Positions 55,742 to 62,970 of a DNA stretch of 64,000 bases are shown here, in pieces; the first letter of the stretch is position 1, and each line of letters opens with the position of its first letter. The stretch spans positions 992,001 through 1,056,000 of the forward strand of contig NZ_NBOF01000001.1 of assembly GCF_002104475.1 (NCBI RefSeq), in the 5' to 3' direction. A model generated the notes under the pieces. The model was not told where the DNA came from. It saw nothing but the letters and a program-made list of their open reading frames with translations, and made no database searches. The DNA is from Cognaticolwellia mytili (lineage in GTDB: Bacteria; Pseudomonadota; Gammaproteobacteria; Enterobacterales; Alteromonadaceae). Both the position numbers and the translations under genes were made by a program.

Positions 55742-56371
55742 CTATTGTTGTTTTAATGCTGCTACTGCTAAACCTGATGTTATAAAGGTTAAACCCGCCC
55801 CAATATTTAAGCCATTTATAACTTTAGGTTTTTCATGAAGCCAGCCAGCTAAGCGTGATGCAAAAACTCCCATTAACGCGAAGCCTACTGCCGTTAACAA
55901 AGCAAACCAAATGCCATATACAATCATTTGAGTTGTGACTGATCCGAGTTCAGGATTAACAAATTGTGGAATAAATGCAAGCACAAATATCCCAGGTTTC
56001 GGGTTGAGTGCAGCAGATAAGAATCCAGTTGTTAAGATACTAATAAGTGGTTGTTTTTCAGTTGGAGTTAGGTTTATAAGGCTTCGAGAGCTTAGTACTT
56101 TGATGCCTAACCAAATTAAGTATCCAGCACCGATTAACTTTACAATGATAAAAGCTAACTCTGAAGTTTGTATTAATAATGTAAGTCCAAATGTAGCAGT
56201 TAATATATGAAATAAAATCCCCATTCCAGACGCTACTCCAGAGAAACACGCAGCAAGCTTACCTTGGCTTAAACCGCGACCAATAGCCAAAATATTATCT
56301 GGGCCCGGTGATATAACCAAAAGTAAACACGCTAGTGTATATGTAATCCAAACTTCTATCGGAAACATCAA
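55742..56371 (-). CDS. LysE/RhtB family exporter
   Basis: 209-residue inner-membrane protein with about five or six helices. Features are ISPGPDNILAIGRGLSQGK (conserved PGPD...), FHILTATFGL and a PKPGIFVLAFIPQFVNP segment, the LysE/RhtB signature. Predicted to export amino acids or related metabolites; the substrate is unknown. Cassette gene with normal family length, starting at ATG 56371. Confidence 0.88.
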   Translation of the reverse strand: MMFPIEVWITYTLACLLLVISPGPDNILAIGRGLSQGKLAACFSGVASGMGILFHILTATFGLTLLIQTSELAFIIVKLIGAGYLIWLGIKVLSSRSLINLTPTEKQPLISILTTGFLSAALNPKPGIFVLAFIPQFVNPELGSVTTQMIVYGIWFALLTAVGFALMGVFASRLAGWLHEKPKVINGLNIGAGLTFITSGLAVAALKQQ

Positions 56372-56384
56372 TCATCCTTAAGTA

Positions 56385-56461
56385 TGCTAACGCCGCATTA
56401 AGCGGTGAGTAATTGTTTGCTTAAATGTGAAACGAAGTGGAACCGAGCAAACTGTTACGAA
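56385..56461 (-). repeat. attC truncated by IS3-type end
   Basis: TGCTAAC-GCCG (56385-) and TTTGCTTAAATGTGAAACG / GAGCAAACTG core of the AGCGAAGC-loop type, then stops at GTTACGAA where an IS3-type end begins (56462). The GTTRRRY end is missing, so this site is probably inactive. Serves the VOC cassette at 56497. Confidence 0.75.
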
Positions 56462-56488
56462 TGATCTTCCCCCGATAAAATGGACACT
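56462..56488. mobile_element. solo IS3-type terminal repeat
   Basis: TGATCTTCCCCCGATAAAAT then GGACACT resembles IS3-type ends and is nearly identical to 47055-47081. No transposase core remains. It lies between the truncated attC and the VOC gene. Confidence 0.6.
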
Positions 56489-56496
56489 CTCCATTT

Positions 56497-56892
56497 TCAA
56501 TCTACTTCTAATTCATATTCAGCAGGTGATTTTTGATAAAACTTAAACTCTAGCCTGTTACTTGCAGGATCGTTGATAATGAATTTACCTGACTCACTAT
56601 TATCATTATTTATTTTTTCATTCGGCGGAAGGACAAAGGCGATGCTTTTATTTTCTATTTTTTTCACGATAGATAACCATTCAGTTTTTTCTAAAATGAC
56701 ACCAAAATGATCTATGGATTGTGCCTTCATCTTTTCTGTTTCTTGGTGCAGAGTTAGTTGATGACCAAAAAAGATGATGTCTATCCATTTACCAGTATCT
56801 CGACCTTTTTTACAACCAAGAAAATTAACATAAAACTCTTCTGCTAACCGTAGGTTAGGAACAACAAAAGATAAATGAAATGGATTATTCAA
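56497..56892 (-). CDS. VOC/glyoxalase-like cassette protein with IS-derived C-terminus
   Basis: 131-residue cytosolic vicinal-oxygen-chelate protein. HLSFVVPNLRLAEEFYVNFL at the N-terminus and DPASNRLEFKFYQ near the end complete the domain. The last residues, KSPAEYELEVD, match the C-terminal tail of IS3 transposases (SPAEYE) and share DNA with the 47.08-47.12 kb relic, so they were probably gained from an IS end. The TTG at 56892 with AGAGGTG before it is preferred; the longer frame starts in attC DNA. Confidence 0.7.
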   Translation of the reverse strand: MNNPFHLSFVVPNLRLAEEFYVNFLGCKKGRDTGKWIDIIFFGHQLTLHQETEKMKAQSIDHFGVILEKTEWLSIVKKIENKSIAFVLPPNEKINNDNSESGKFIINDPASNRLEFKFYQKSPAEYELEVD

Positions 56893-56915
56893 TCTAGCAC
56901 CTCTATATGAAAAAT

Positions 56916-57017
56916 ACCTAACGCCCATTTAAGGAGCTGATAATAGTTTGCTAAAATAGTGAAGTGAAGCGGAACCGAGCAAACTGTTAGCAGTCCCGCT
57001 TGAAATTCTTGTTATAT
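56916..57017 (-). repeat. attC site
   Basis: 102 bp from ACCTAAC-GCCC to GTTATAT; AGTTTGCTAAAATAGTGAAG / GAGCAAACTG core of the AGCGAAGC-loop subfamily. Serves the two-gene membrane cassette at 57030-57724. Confidence 0.87.
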
Positions 57018-57029
57018 GCCGTTTACACT

Positions 57030-57335
57030 TTACTCTGCTGTTTGATGTAACCCTTTAACAGAATTAAGAACTGTGGTTAAAGAGACCCAAAAAACGCTTA
57101 TACCACCAAGTATTATTACTAACTTTTGATCTTCATAGTCACCAAGAGCTTTGGTGCCTTCTAAAACAAAATAGCATAACTCAATTCCTGTATAACCAGC
57201 TGCTGCCGCGAGCATTATTGAAAAAATATCAGTCAAGATTGGTAGCTTTTTAGATACTGATAGTGAATAGATAATAAAAATAATTGCAAAAGTTATTGCA
57301 ACATAAATAAACATATTTGAAATCGTCGGAAACAT
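57030..57335 (-). CDS. three-helix membrane protein, second gene of a two-gene cassette
   Basis: 101-residue protein with three hydrophobic segments (about 8-25, 35-55 and 72-92) and a conserved-looking acidic loop (ALGDYEDQK). Its ATG at 57335 overlaps the last base of the upstream membrane protein's stop, a translationally coupled pair. No family recognised. Function unknown. Confidence 0.6.
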   Translation of the reverse strand: MFPTISNMFIYVAITFAIIFIIYSLSVSKKLPILTDIFSIMLAAAAGYTGIELCYFVLEGTKALGDYEDQKLVIILGGISVFWVSLTTVLNSVKGLHQTAE

Positions 57336-57724
57336 TATTTGTCCTCCGATTCAAAAGCTTCAATTATTTCTTTTCTGAACTCTTCAGCGACTTCTAAGTC
57401 GTCTTCCGTTGGATTATCATTTTCTCTCAGAAAACGTCTTAACGTTTTTATATCCTCTTTTTTTCTTTGCCAAAATGATAAAGAAACAGTTATAACCCCA
57501 ATGCATATTGAAATTATAGCGACTGGTATTTTTTCAAGTTCTGGAAACAAATAAGATGCAAATATTGCGGCACCGGCCATTGTTGCGATCGCTGAAGATA
57601 TGAATACCTGAATTATGTTAGATTTTTTTCTGTTACGCGTATATTTTGCAATTAAAACTAAATCTTCTGCTTTTGCTTTAGTTATATTTTTTGCAAAATT
57701 GGCCATTTTTTCTTGTTCGTTCAT
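57335..57724 (-). CDS. two-helix membrane protein, first gene of a two-gene cassette
   Basis: 129-residue protein. Charged N-terminus (EQEKMANFAKNITKAKAEDL), two hydrophobic helices (about 42-60 and 68-87), then a long acidic C-terminal cytoplasmic helix. The layout (short soluble, two TM, coiled tail) is like small effector-type 2TM proteins such as SLATT, but no family can be claimed. ATG 57724 has AAGG 6 bases upstream. Coupled to the next gene by 1-bp overlap. Confidence 0.6.
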   Translation of the reverse strand: MNEQEKMANFAKNITKAKAEDLVLIAKYTRNRKKSNIIQVFISSAIATMAGAAIFASYLFPELEKIPVAIISICIGVITVSLSFWQRKKEDIKTLRRFLRENDNPTEDDLEVAEEFRKEIIEAFESEDK

Positions 57725-57742
57725 GCACAACCTTATTTAGGC

Positions 57743-57844
57743 TTATAACGCCGTTTTAAGCGGCAAATTGCAGTTGGCTAAAATAAGTGAGGCACGAACA
57801 AAAAGCCAACTGTAATTTGTCCGACTTGAAAACCCTTGTTAGGC
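57743..57844 (-). repeat. attC site (GAGGCACGAAC subfamily)
   Basis: 102 bp from TTATAAC-GCCG to GTTAGGC; CAGTTGGCTAAAATAAGTGA / AGCCAACTGTAATTTG core. Almost identical to the sites at 61337 and 62484. Serves the GyrI-like cassette. Confidence 0.88.
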
Positions 57845-57863
57845 TTTTGTACGCTGAACTAGA

Positions 57864-58328
57864 TTACAGTATTGGAAGATACACATCTGTGATCATATCC
57901 GATTCTTTAATTTGAGGACCAACATTAACATAATGAAAAAAAATGGGGAAATCAGTAAGTGTTTCACCACTTTTAGGTAACCACTCTTTATATAAGTCTC
58001 TCGCTGTAGTCATATTTTCACGTGATCCTAAATGACGAACTTTTGCGCAACGTAGAGCTGGAATTGTTTTAGCAACAACTCCATAGGTATTTTCGGCAAT
58101 TTCATGTTCAACAGAAACACATAAATCTACGCGATAATCTGATGGTGAAACTATATTAGGATCATTGTAATGAACCCCATAGCTACGATGAAGTTCCGAA
58201 GGTGGTAGTTTGTTTTCTTTACGCCATTCGACAAGTTTCATGATGGAATTATTTTCAAGCATAGGCGAACCGTGATGTTCAACAACCGCAACTTTTGTTT
58301 TAGGAAAATTAATTATTTCAACGTCCAT
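57864..58328 (-). CDS. GyrI-like small-molecule-binding protein
   Basis: 154-residue cytosolic protein of the GyrI-like/AraC effector-binding fold. VAVVEHHGSPMLENNSIMKL at the start and YRVDLCVSVEHEI in the middle are the usual duplicated strand-helix units, and it ends ITDVYLPIL. Relatives bind toxic amphipathic compounds or hydrolyse them. No DNA-binding domain is present, so a stand-alone resistance or binding protein is likely. ATG 58328. Confidence 0.8.
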   Translation of the reverse strand: MDVEIINFPKTKVAVVEHHGSPMLENNSIMKLVEWRKENKLPPSELHRSYGVHYNDPNIVSPSDYRVDLCVSVEHEIAENTYGVVAKTIPALRCAKVRHLGSRENMTTARDLYKEWLPKSGETLTDFPIFFHYVNVGPQIKESDMITDVYLPIL

Positions 58329-58350
58329 TTATACTCCTAACTAAAGAAAA

Positions 58351-58448
58351 GCCTAACGCCCTAATAATGGGCAAAATATTGTTGGCTAAAATGTTGAGGA
58401 ACGAAAACAGCCAACTGTTTTTTGTCCTTATTAATTAGTTTGTTAGGC
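58351..58448 (-). repeat. attC site
   Basis: 98 bp from GCCTAAC-GCCC to GTTAGGC; TTGTTGGCTAAAATGTTGAG / CAGCCAACTG core of the TTGAGGAACGAAAAC subfamily shared with 62873. Serves the lipoprotein cassette. Confidence 0.87.
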
Positions 58449-58462
58449 ATACTTTTCCTCGA

Positions 58463-59152
58463 TTACATTCTTACCCCGTAAACAAAATTGCAACTCGGAT
58501 AAACATGATGTGAGCTTAATGGTTTTAGCTCTAGCAACTCTACCCTACCTATTAAATCGGTGATAATGTTATTATGGATTTCTAAATAAAATGTCCAATC
58601 ACCATTTGATGAAGTTAATTGAATATATGGGTAACCAGTTAACTCCCACTTCCCCATTTTATGTTCGGTTTTATTATTAGGATCATTTTTGTAGGATATT
58701 TGATAAGTGTTATCTCGATTGAGTCTAAGCTTGGCAGAGTGATCACATTTGTCACTTGTATATTGATTAACCAAATCTTGGCTGAGCACTTTATCACTTT
58801 GCTCCACCCCTTCAGGAATCAAAAATAAACCAATGCTGTTTTTTGAATACCAGTGATTACCTTTAAAAAGTGGCTGTACATCAGCATCAGACCATCCAAG
58901 CTTGGCGATTACGCTTATAAAATGATCTAGGCTACCTTTACCTTCAATAAAAGGGGAATAGAGTATTGTAGAATTTTGAATTTCATCAGGAAAAGCCAGA
59001 GTATTATTTTCAACTTCATAATCCATTTCTTCGAGTTTTTGAGTAATTAAAAGAACATCATCATCGGATAAATATCGTTTATACAAATACACCTTTGTTG
59101 TGGAACAGCCGCTCAAAAAAATAGAAATTAGAAAAACACTTATAAATTTCAA
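58463..59152 (-). CDS. hypothetical lipoprotein
   Basis: 229-residue lipoprotein. The TTG at 59152 is preferred (GGTG nearby and a normal signal peptide follows); the upstream TTG (59188) reads through the attC end. Lipobox ISIFLSGC. The mature protein contains beta-rich sequence with NRDNTYQISYKNDPNNKTEH and MGKWELTGYPYIQLTSSNGD. No family recognised. Cassette gene. Confidence 0.6.
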   Translation of the reverse strand: MKFISVFLISIFLSGCSTTKVYLYKRYLSDDDVLLITQKLEEMDYEVENNTLAFPDEIQNSTILYSPFIEGKGSLDHFISVIAKLGWSDADVQPLFKGNHWYSKNSIGLFLIPEGVEQSDKVLSQDLVNQYTSDKCDHSAKLRLNRDNTYQISYKNDPNNKTEHKMGKWELTGYPYIQLTSSNGDWTFYLEIHNNIITDLIGRVELLELKPLSSHHVYPSCNFVYGVRM

Positions 59153-59175
59153 ATTATCACCATCCTTGATTGTAT

Positions 59176-59278
59176 GCCTAACGCCCAAATAACAGGCTAA
59201 GTAATGGTTGGCTAAAATTGTGTAGCGAAGCGAAACGTAGCCAACTGTTACGTGTCCTTGTTGATTTTCTTGTTATGT
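59176..59278 (-). repeat. attC site
   Basis: 103 bp from GCCTAAC-GCCC to GTTATGT; TGGTTGGCTAAAATTGTG / AGCCAACTG core with GTAGCGAAGCGAAAC loop sequence. Serves the 59281 cassette. Confidence 0.87.
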
Positions 59279-59280
59279 AT

Positions 59281-59922
59281 TTATTTTCCAATGATTTTTA
59301 ATGCGTGTGGTCTTTGGCTAACGCTTAATTTTGACTGTATTTTACTATGTTCACTAGTAAGTAAATCATGCTCAGATTTTTCTTTCCATAATTTGTAAAG
59401 AGTTACTAGGTTCGTATAAACCTTTGATTCAGAGTTTGGTCTGAGGACTGAAAAATATGGTTGAAAGTCTGTGAGGTAATTCAGCAAAGAGCTACCTTCT
59501 AACTCATAACACTTTTCTTCATCTAAAACACCTGACAATATATATTGTGATAACACCTCTAGATGATTTAAACTTTCTACAACTAAATAGAAAAATATAG
59601 TTGAATTTCGAAAGCTATCTTCCCATTCCTTTGAGCACTTTGAGCTTTCCCTACAAAGGGCTTTTTCATCACCATCAAATTTAGGAATAGTCGCATATCC
59701 TTCATTAGAAAATGCTTTCATATGTGATTTCGTGATTTCACCTCGCTTTCTTTCTAGAATACTTAAGGAATTAATCATCGATTCTCTTGATATCTTCACA
59801 TTTGAATCATTTTTTAATTGTCTTAATTGAAAGATAGCAATAACTAAACCACCCAGCATTAATGGCCCTGATAGGAAGTAAATAAACTCAGCAACTCCCC
59901 TATATTCTGTGATGAATTCCAT
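59281..59922 (-). CDS. membrane-anchored hypothetical protein (DUF4760-like)
   Basis: 213-residue protein with one N-terminal membrane helix (about 14-32, FIYFLSGPLMLGGLVIAIF) and a helical cytoplasmic body with LSILERKRGEITKSHMKAF and FFYLVVESLNHLEVLSQYIL. The layout resembles DUF4760-type proteins. Function unknown. The ATG at 59922 has GGAG 5 bases upstream; the longer frame starts inside attC. Confidence 0.6.
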   Translation of the reverse strand: MEFITEYRGVAEFIYFLSGPLMLGGLVIAIFQLRQLKNDSNVKISRESMINSLSILERKRGEITKSHMKAFSNEGYATIPKFDGDEKALCRESSKCSKEWEDSFRNSTIFFYLVVESLNHLEVLSQYILSGVLDEEKCYELEGSSLLNYLTDFQPYFSVLRPNSESKVYTNLVTLYKLWKEKSEHDLLTSEHSKIQSKLSVSQRPHALKIIGK

Positions 59923-59936
59923 GCCCTCTCCTAAAT

Positions 59937-60034
59937 ACATAACGCCTTACTTAAGCGGAAAAATACAGTTGGCTATAATGTGAACGGAGTGAAACAGCCA
60001 ACTGTATTTTTTCCGTTTGAAGTTCTTGTTAGGT
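59937..60034 (-). repeat. attC site
   Basis: 98 bp from ACATAAC-GCC to GTTAGGT; CAGTTGGCTATAATGTGAAC / CAGCCAACTG core with GGAGTGAAA loop sequence. Serves the 60029 cassette. Confidence 0.87.
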
Positions 60035-60616
60035 TTTATTTTCCAATATTGCGTTCTTTACTTTTGATAAAGCTAGATACGCTTCACCATAACCAATAAA
60101 ACTAGAGTTAGTTTTCTGATTATCAAAAGCGTACCTCCATGACTCAAATGCACTTGAAGATGCATGGAGTATGTCAGCCATATTAAATTTTATTTTCAAA
60201 TCAAATTCCTTATTTATTTGCTCAAGGACGCCCTTGTAGTACTGATTATCACTAAAATATTTTTTAAGTAATGTGTTAGCCTTTTTCTTAGATTTAGTAC
60301 TTATCATTTGATAAAGTGCAATTAAATCATGTCCAGTTTGCCAACCGTTCCCTTCATAGAAAATAATAGCTTTTATTAACATTTCCAAAGTAAATGAAGC
60401 ATTAACAATGAAGGGGGTGAAATATTCAGGATCCCTTTTGCCATTAGGAGAAGTAATTCCCATGAACTTTGGGCTTTTCCCAATAATAATCGGGAAAAAT
60501 TTCAAATCACTTTCCATTACACCTGACGCCTTCTCAGCGAGAGAAATAGACGCCTTATGAAATCTTTCAATGTTTTTTTCTAAATGTATCGTATTAATAT
60601 CCATATTCACACTCAT
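60029..60616 (-). CDS. HEPN-like helical cassette protein
   Basis: 195-residue cytosolic helical protein. NASFTLEMLIKAIIFYEGNG and TGHDLIALYQMIS recall HEPN-type domains (SxElxLKAxL ... GHdLxxLy). No RNase-type Rx4-6H motif is seen, so catalytic activity is doubtful. The start at 60616 is chosen because the longer frame begins in attC sequence; MDINT (12 bases later) is also possible. Function unknown; HEPN proteins often work in defence or toxin systems. Confidence 0.55.
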   Translation of the reverse strand: MSVNMDINTIHLEKNIERFHKASISLAEKASGVMESDLKFFPIIIGKSPKFMGITSPNGKRDPEYFTPFIVNASFTLEMLIKAIIFYEGNGWQTGHDLIALYQMISTKSKKKANTLLKKYFSDNQYYKGVLEQINKEFDLKIKFNMADILHASSSAFESWRYAFDNQKTNSSFIGYGEAYLALSKVKNAILENKT

Positions 60617-60619
60617 AAA

Positions 60620-60718
60620 ACCTAACGCCCCACTAAGAGGCAAATAATAGTTGGTTAAAATAAGCGACGAAGGAGCAAAAACCAACTGTTATTTGTCCTT
60701 TTGAGTGACTTGTTAGCT
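60620..60718 (-). repeat. attC site
   Basis: 99 bp from ACCTAAC-GCCCC to GTTAGCT; AGTTGGTTAAAATAAGCGAC / CCAACTG core with GAAGGAGCAAAAA loop sequence (subfamily with 55631). Serves the HExxH cassette. Confidence 0.87.
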
Positions 60719-61318
60719 ATTCTTACCACCAAACCCTAAACCAAATTTTTGAACAAGTTTGTCTAGTTTGTTGTGGTTTATAGGATTAAGAATAGTTTGA
60801 TACACCCACGTATAATATTCGTTTGTAGATATATTTTTACTCGCACTTTCTTTGCCAATAAGCTCTGAAAGTACAGTATATTCTAGATAGCAAACAATTA
60901 TATGACTAAGCGTACCACCTTCGGTACCACTCCCAAATGGACGTTCAAATTGTACATTTGGAAATTCAGCCTTTATAGCTGCTCTAAACTCAGATTTACT
61001 TCCACGACCATTTTTAATTACATGCCAATGGAATTGTTCATGTAGAAATGATGAAAGCAGTTTAGTGTTGCTATTGAGGTATTCCTCCTGAGTACTCATT
61101 GTTAGCACAGGATGGCTTCGAGGAGTTCTTGCTTTTTCATCAACTTCGATACTATCAGTAATAATCCAAGGTGATAAATCATAAGTTTTTTGAAGTGATT
61201 CAAGTTCATATTTAATTTTTAATTCATCATCTGAGTTATTCACCGCTTTGATTGAAATACCGGCAACTGAATGAAATGAAAATATTAAGGCAAAAACAGT
61301 TAAAAATTTAGAGTACAT
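60713..61318 (-). CDS. secreted HExxH-containing putative metallopeptidase
   Basis: 201-residue exported protein. Signal peptide MYSKFLTVFALIFSFHSVAG. The mature part has LHEQFHWHVIKNGRG, containing HEQFH (HExxH, zinc-metalloprotease signature), and a following GGTLSHIIVCYLEYTVLSEL that may supply a third ligand. Family not recognised. The start at 61318 has AAGGA 6 bases upstream; an upstream ATG in the attC reads MPLKTAL and is an artefact. Confidence 0.6.
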   Translation of the reverse strand: MYSKFLTVFALIFSFHSVAGISIKAVNNSDDELKIKYELESLQKTYDLSPWIITDSIEVDEKARTPRSHPVLTMSTQEEYLNSNTKLLSSFLHEQFHWHVIKNGRGSKSEFRAAIKAEFPNVQFERPFGSGTEGGTLSHIIVCYLEYTVLSELIGKESASKNISTNEYYTWVYQTILNPINHNKLDKLVQKFGLGFGGKNS

Positions 61319-61336
61319 ACACATCCTTGATTGAAT

Positions 61337-61438
61337 AGCTAACGCCGTTTTAAGCGGCAAATTGCAGTTGGCTAAAAGAGGTGAGGCACGAACAAAAAGC
61401 CAACTGTAATTTGTCCGACTTGAAAACCCTTGTTAGGT
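61337..61438 (-). repeat. attC site (GAGGCACGAAC subfamily)
   Basis: 102 bp from AGCTAAC-GCCG to GTTAGGT; CAGTTGGCTAAAAGAGGTGA / AGCCAACTGTAATTTG core. Serves the 61439 membrane cassette. Confidence 0.88.
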
Positions 61439-61816
61439 TTAAAATGCATAGAAGTAAACAGCTAAAAATAACGGAATATATAAAACACAGCTAATACCAG
61501 CAGCAATGCGCATTTTATTTTTTCCCATTATTTCCGTTGCATAAGCTAATTTAGGTGACCAAAAAATTGCAACAATTGACCACAGTACACCTATTAATAA
61601 CCACGCTTGCCAAAATATTGGAGATAAATATATTTGATTATTTATATAACCATAAAAAGCGACTAAACCAACAGACATGAAAATGGCATTAGCAGACTCT
61701 TCTATCTTTACACTTAACGTACTATCGTCAGAGCCTTTGATATATCCAAAAACTTTAAATGGAAATGGTAAAACTAAAATAACAACAAGTATCCAAAATG
61801 ATATTTGCCAGAACAT
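61439..61816 (-). CDS. four-helix membrane cassette protein
   Basis: 125-residue protein with about four hydrophobic helices (FWQISFWILVVILVLPFPFK, IFMSVGLVAFYGYI, WLLIGVLWSIVAIFW and CVLYIPLFLAVYFYAF). No motif recognised. Stop touches the attC end. Start ATG 61816. Confidence 0.6.
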   Translation of the reverse strand: MFWQISFWILVVILVLPFPFKVFGYIKGSDDSTLSVKIEESANAIFMSVGLVAFYGYINNQIYLSPIFWQAWLLIGVLWSIVAIFWSPKLAYATEIMGKNKMRIAAGISCVLYIPLFLAVYFYAF

Positions 61817-61835
61817 ACAGCTTAACTCCCTTTAA

Positions 61836-61936
61836 ACCTAACGCCCATTTAAGGGGCTGAAAATAGTTTGCTAAAATGTGTAGCGAAGCGAAACCGAGCA
61901 AACTGTTAGCAGTCCCGCTTGAAATTCTTGTTAGGT
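61836..61936 (-). repeat. attC site
   Basis: 101 bp from ACCTAAC-GCCC to GTTAGGT. The stem AATAGTTTGCT / AGCAAACTGTT is clear, with GGGGCTG / CAGTCCC extending it; AGCGAAGCGAAAC loop sequence. Serves the PD-(D/E)XK-like cassette. Confidence 0.9.
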
Positions 61937-62467
61937 ATTACTATCTACCACAACTGAACATGACTCAGTAAAGGAAGAGAATGTTTCAGTAATTTGAGCA
62001 TAAATTAACTTGTTAAACTCACCGTTTGTTTCAGCATTTTCTATTATTGTTTTTATTAAAGTAACTTTGGAGGAATTGAATACATATTTCTCTAATTTTG
62101 ACCTTACATTACTATTTGTTAGAGATAAGACATATTCATTTTTTTTATTTATTTTCCAAGTTTCAAGATCAGATGAAAGAAACATATAGAGTTCATCGGT
62201 GCTGTCACCAAAATCTAAATAAAGAAATACGATAAAACCATGTGAAACATAGTTTTGAGGAATATGAATATTGTTACTCTTACCCTTCGGTACGCTCCTG
62301 CCTTTACTTTGAATTCTACAAAACTTAACACCGTCACTCATATTCATGAATGCTAGTAAGTCTGTACCATTTTGGTCAAAGTAGGGTTTGGCTACAAGCA
62401 AACCATTTTTTTGAAGTTCATGTGCTATTTTTGATTCTGCAGTGTTTTCTAATACTGATGTATCCAC
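61931..62467 (-). CDS. PD-(D/E)XK-like putative nuclease cassette protein
   Basis: 178-residue cytosolic protein. ENTAESKIAHELQKNGLLVA then DQNGTDLLAF (Asp, about 35) and FCRIQSKGRS (Q-x-K, about 50) match the order E...GxDxxA...(E/Q)xKG of restriction-endonuclease-like folds. A helix-rich C-terminus follows. If correct, it could be a DNA-processing or defence nuclease; the family cannot be named. Good cassette structure: stop overlaps its attC. Confidence 0.55.
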   Translation of the reverse strand: MDTSVLENTAESKIAHELQKNGLLVAKPYFDQNGTDLLAFMNMSDGVKFCRIQSKGRSVPKGKSNNIHIPQNYVSHGFIVFLYLDFGDSTDELYMFLSSDLETWKINKKNEYVLSLTNSNVRSKLEKYVFNSSKVTLIKTIIENAETNGEFNKLIYAQITETFSSFTESCSVVVDSNT

Positions 62468-62483
62468 TGTACCTCCTTGTAAT

Positions 62484-62585
62484 ACCTAACGCCGTTTTAA
62501 GCGGCAAATTGCTGTTGGCTAAAATAAGTGAGGCACGAACAAAAAGCCAACTGTAATTTGTCCGACTTGAAAACCCTTGTTATGT
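62484..62585 (-). repeat. attC site (GAGGCACGAAC subfamily)
   Basis: 102 bp from ACCTAAC-GCCG to GTTATGT. Same core as 57743 and 61337; differs mainly at the outer bases. Serves the 62580 cassette. Confidence 0.88.
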
Positions 62586-62816
62586 GTTTACTGCTCTACT
62601 TGCATTTATATCGATTAGTACACGTTGGATGAAATACCCGCATGCACCAACAGAAGAAATAGGGGCAATATAAAACAATAAATTATCCAATTGAGCATCA
62701 CCCGAAAAATATGCAATTAATTGTATGAAAACAATTGGCACAACTACTAAGAAAATAGCAAAACTCATATGTTTTTTAACAATACTCTTTATTTCATTAT
62801 CCGTTATTAAACTCAC
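62580..62816 (-). CDS. small two-helix membrane cassette protein
   Basis: 78-residue protein with two hydrophobic helices (SFAIFLVVVPIVFIQLIAYF and NLLFYIAPISSVGACGYFI) and polar ends. No family recognised. Start ATG 62816; stop inside the attC. Confidence 0.55.
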   Translation of the reverse strand: MSLITDNEIKSIVKKHMSFAIFLVVVPIVFIQLIAYFSGDAQLDNLLFYIAPISSVGACGYFIQRVLIDINASRAVNT

Positions 62817-62872
62817 CGATTACTTCCTTTGTGAAAATTGATTAGAAAACTTACGTGCCCAATATGAAAAAC

Positions 62873-62970
62873 ACATAACGCCCTGTTAAGGGGCAAAATT
62901 TAGTTGGCTAAAATGTTGAGGAACGAAAACAGCCAACTGTATTTTGTCCCGCTTGAACAGCTTGTTATGC
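62873..62970 (-). repeat. attC site
   Basis: 98 bp from ACATAAC-GCCC to GTTATGC; TAGTTGGCTAAAATGTTGAG / CAGCCAACTG core, TTGAGGAACGAAAAC subfamily (with 58351). Serves the AbiU2-like cassette. Confidence 0.88.

Noticed and set aside
60029-60616. HEPN ribonuclease activity for this cassette protein
   Set aside because: No Rx4-6H motif can be found, so only a HEPN-like fold is suggested.
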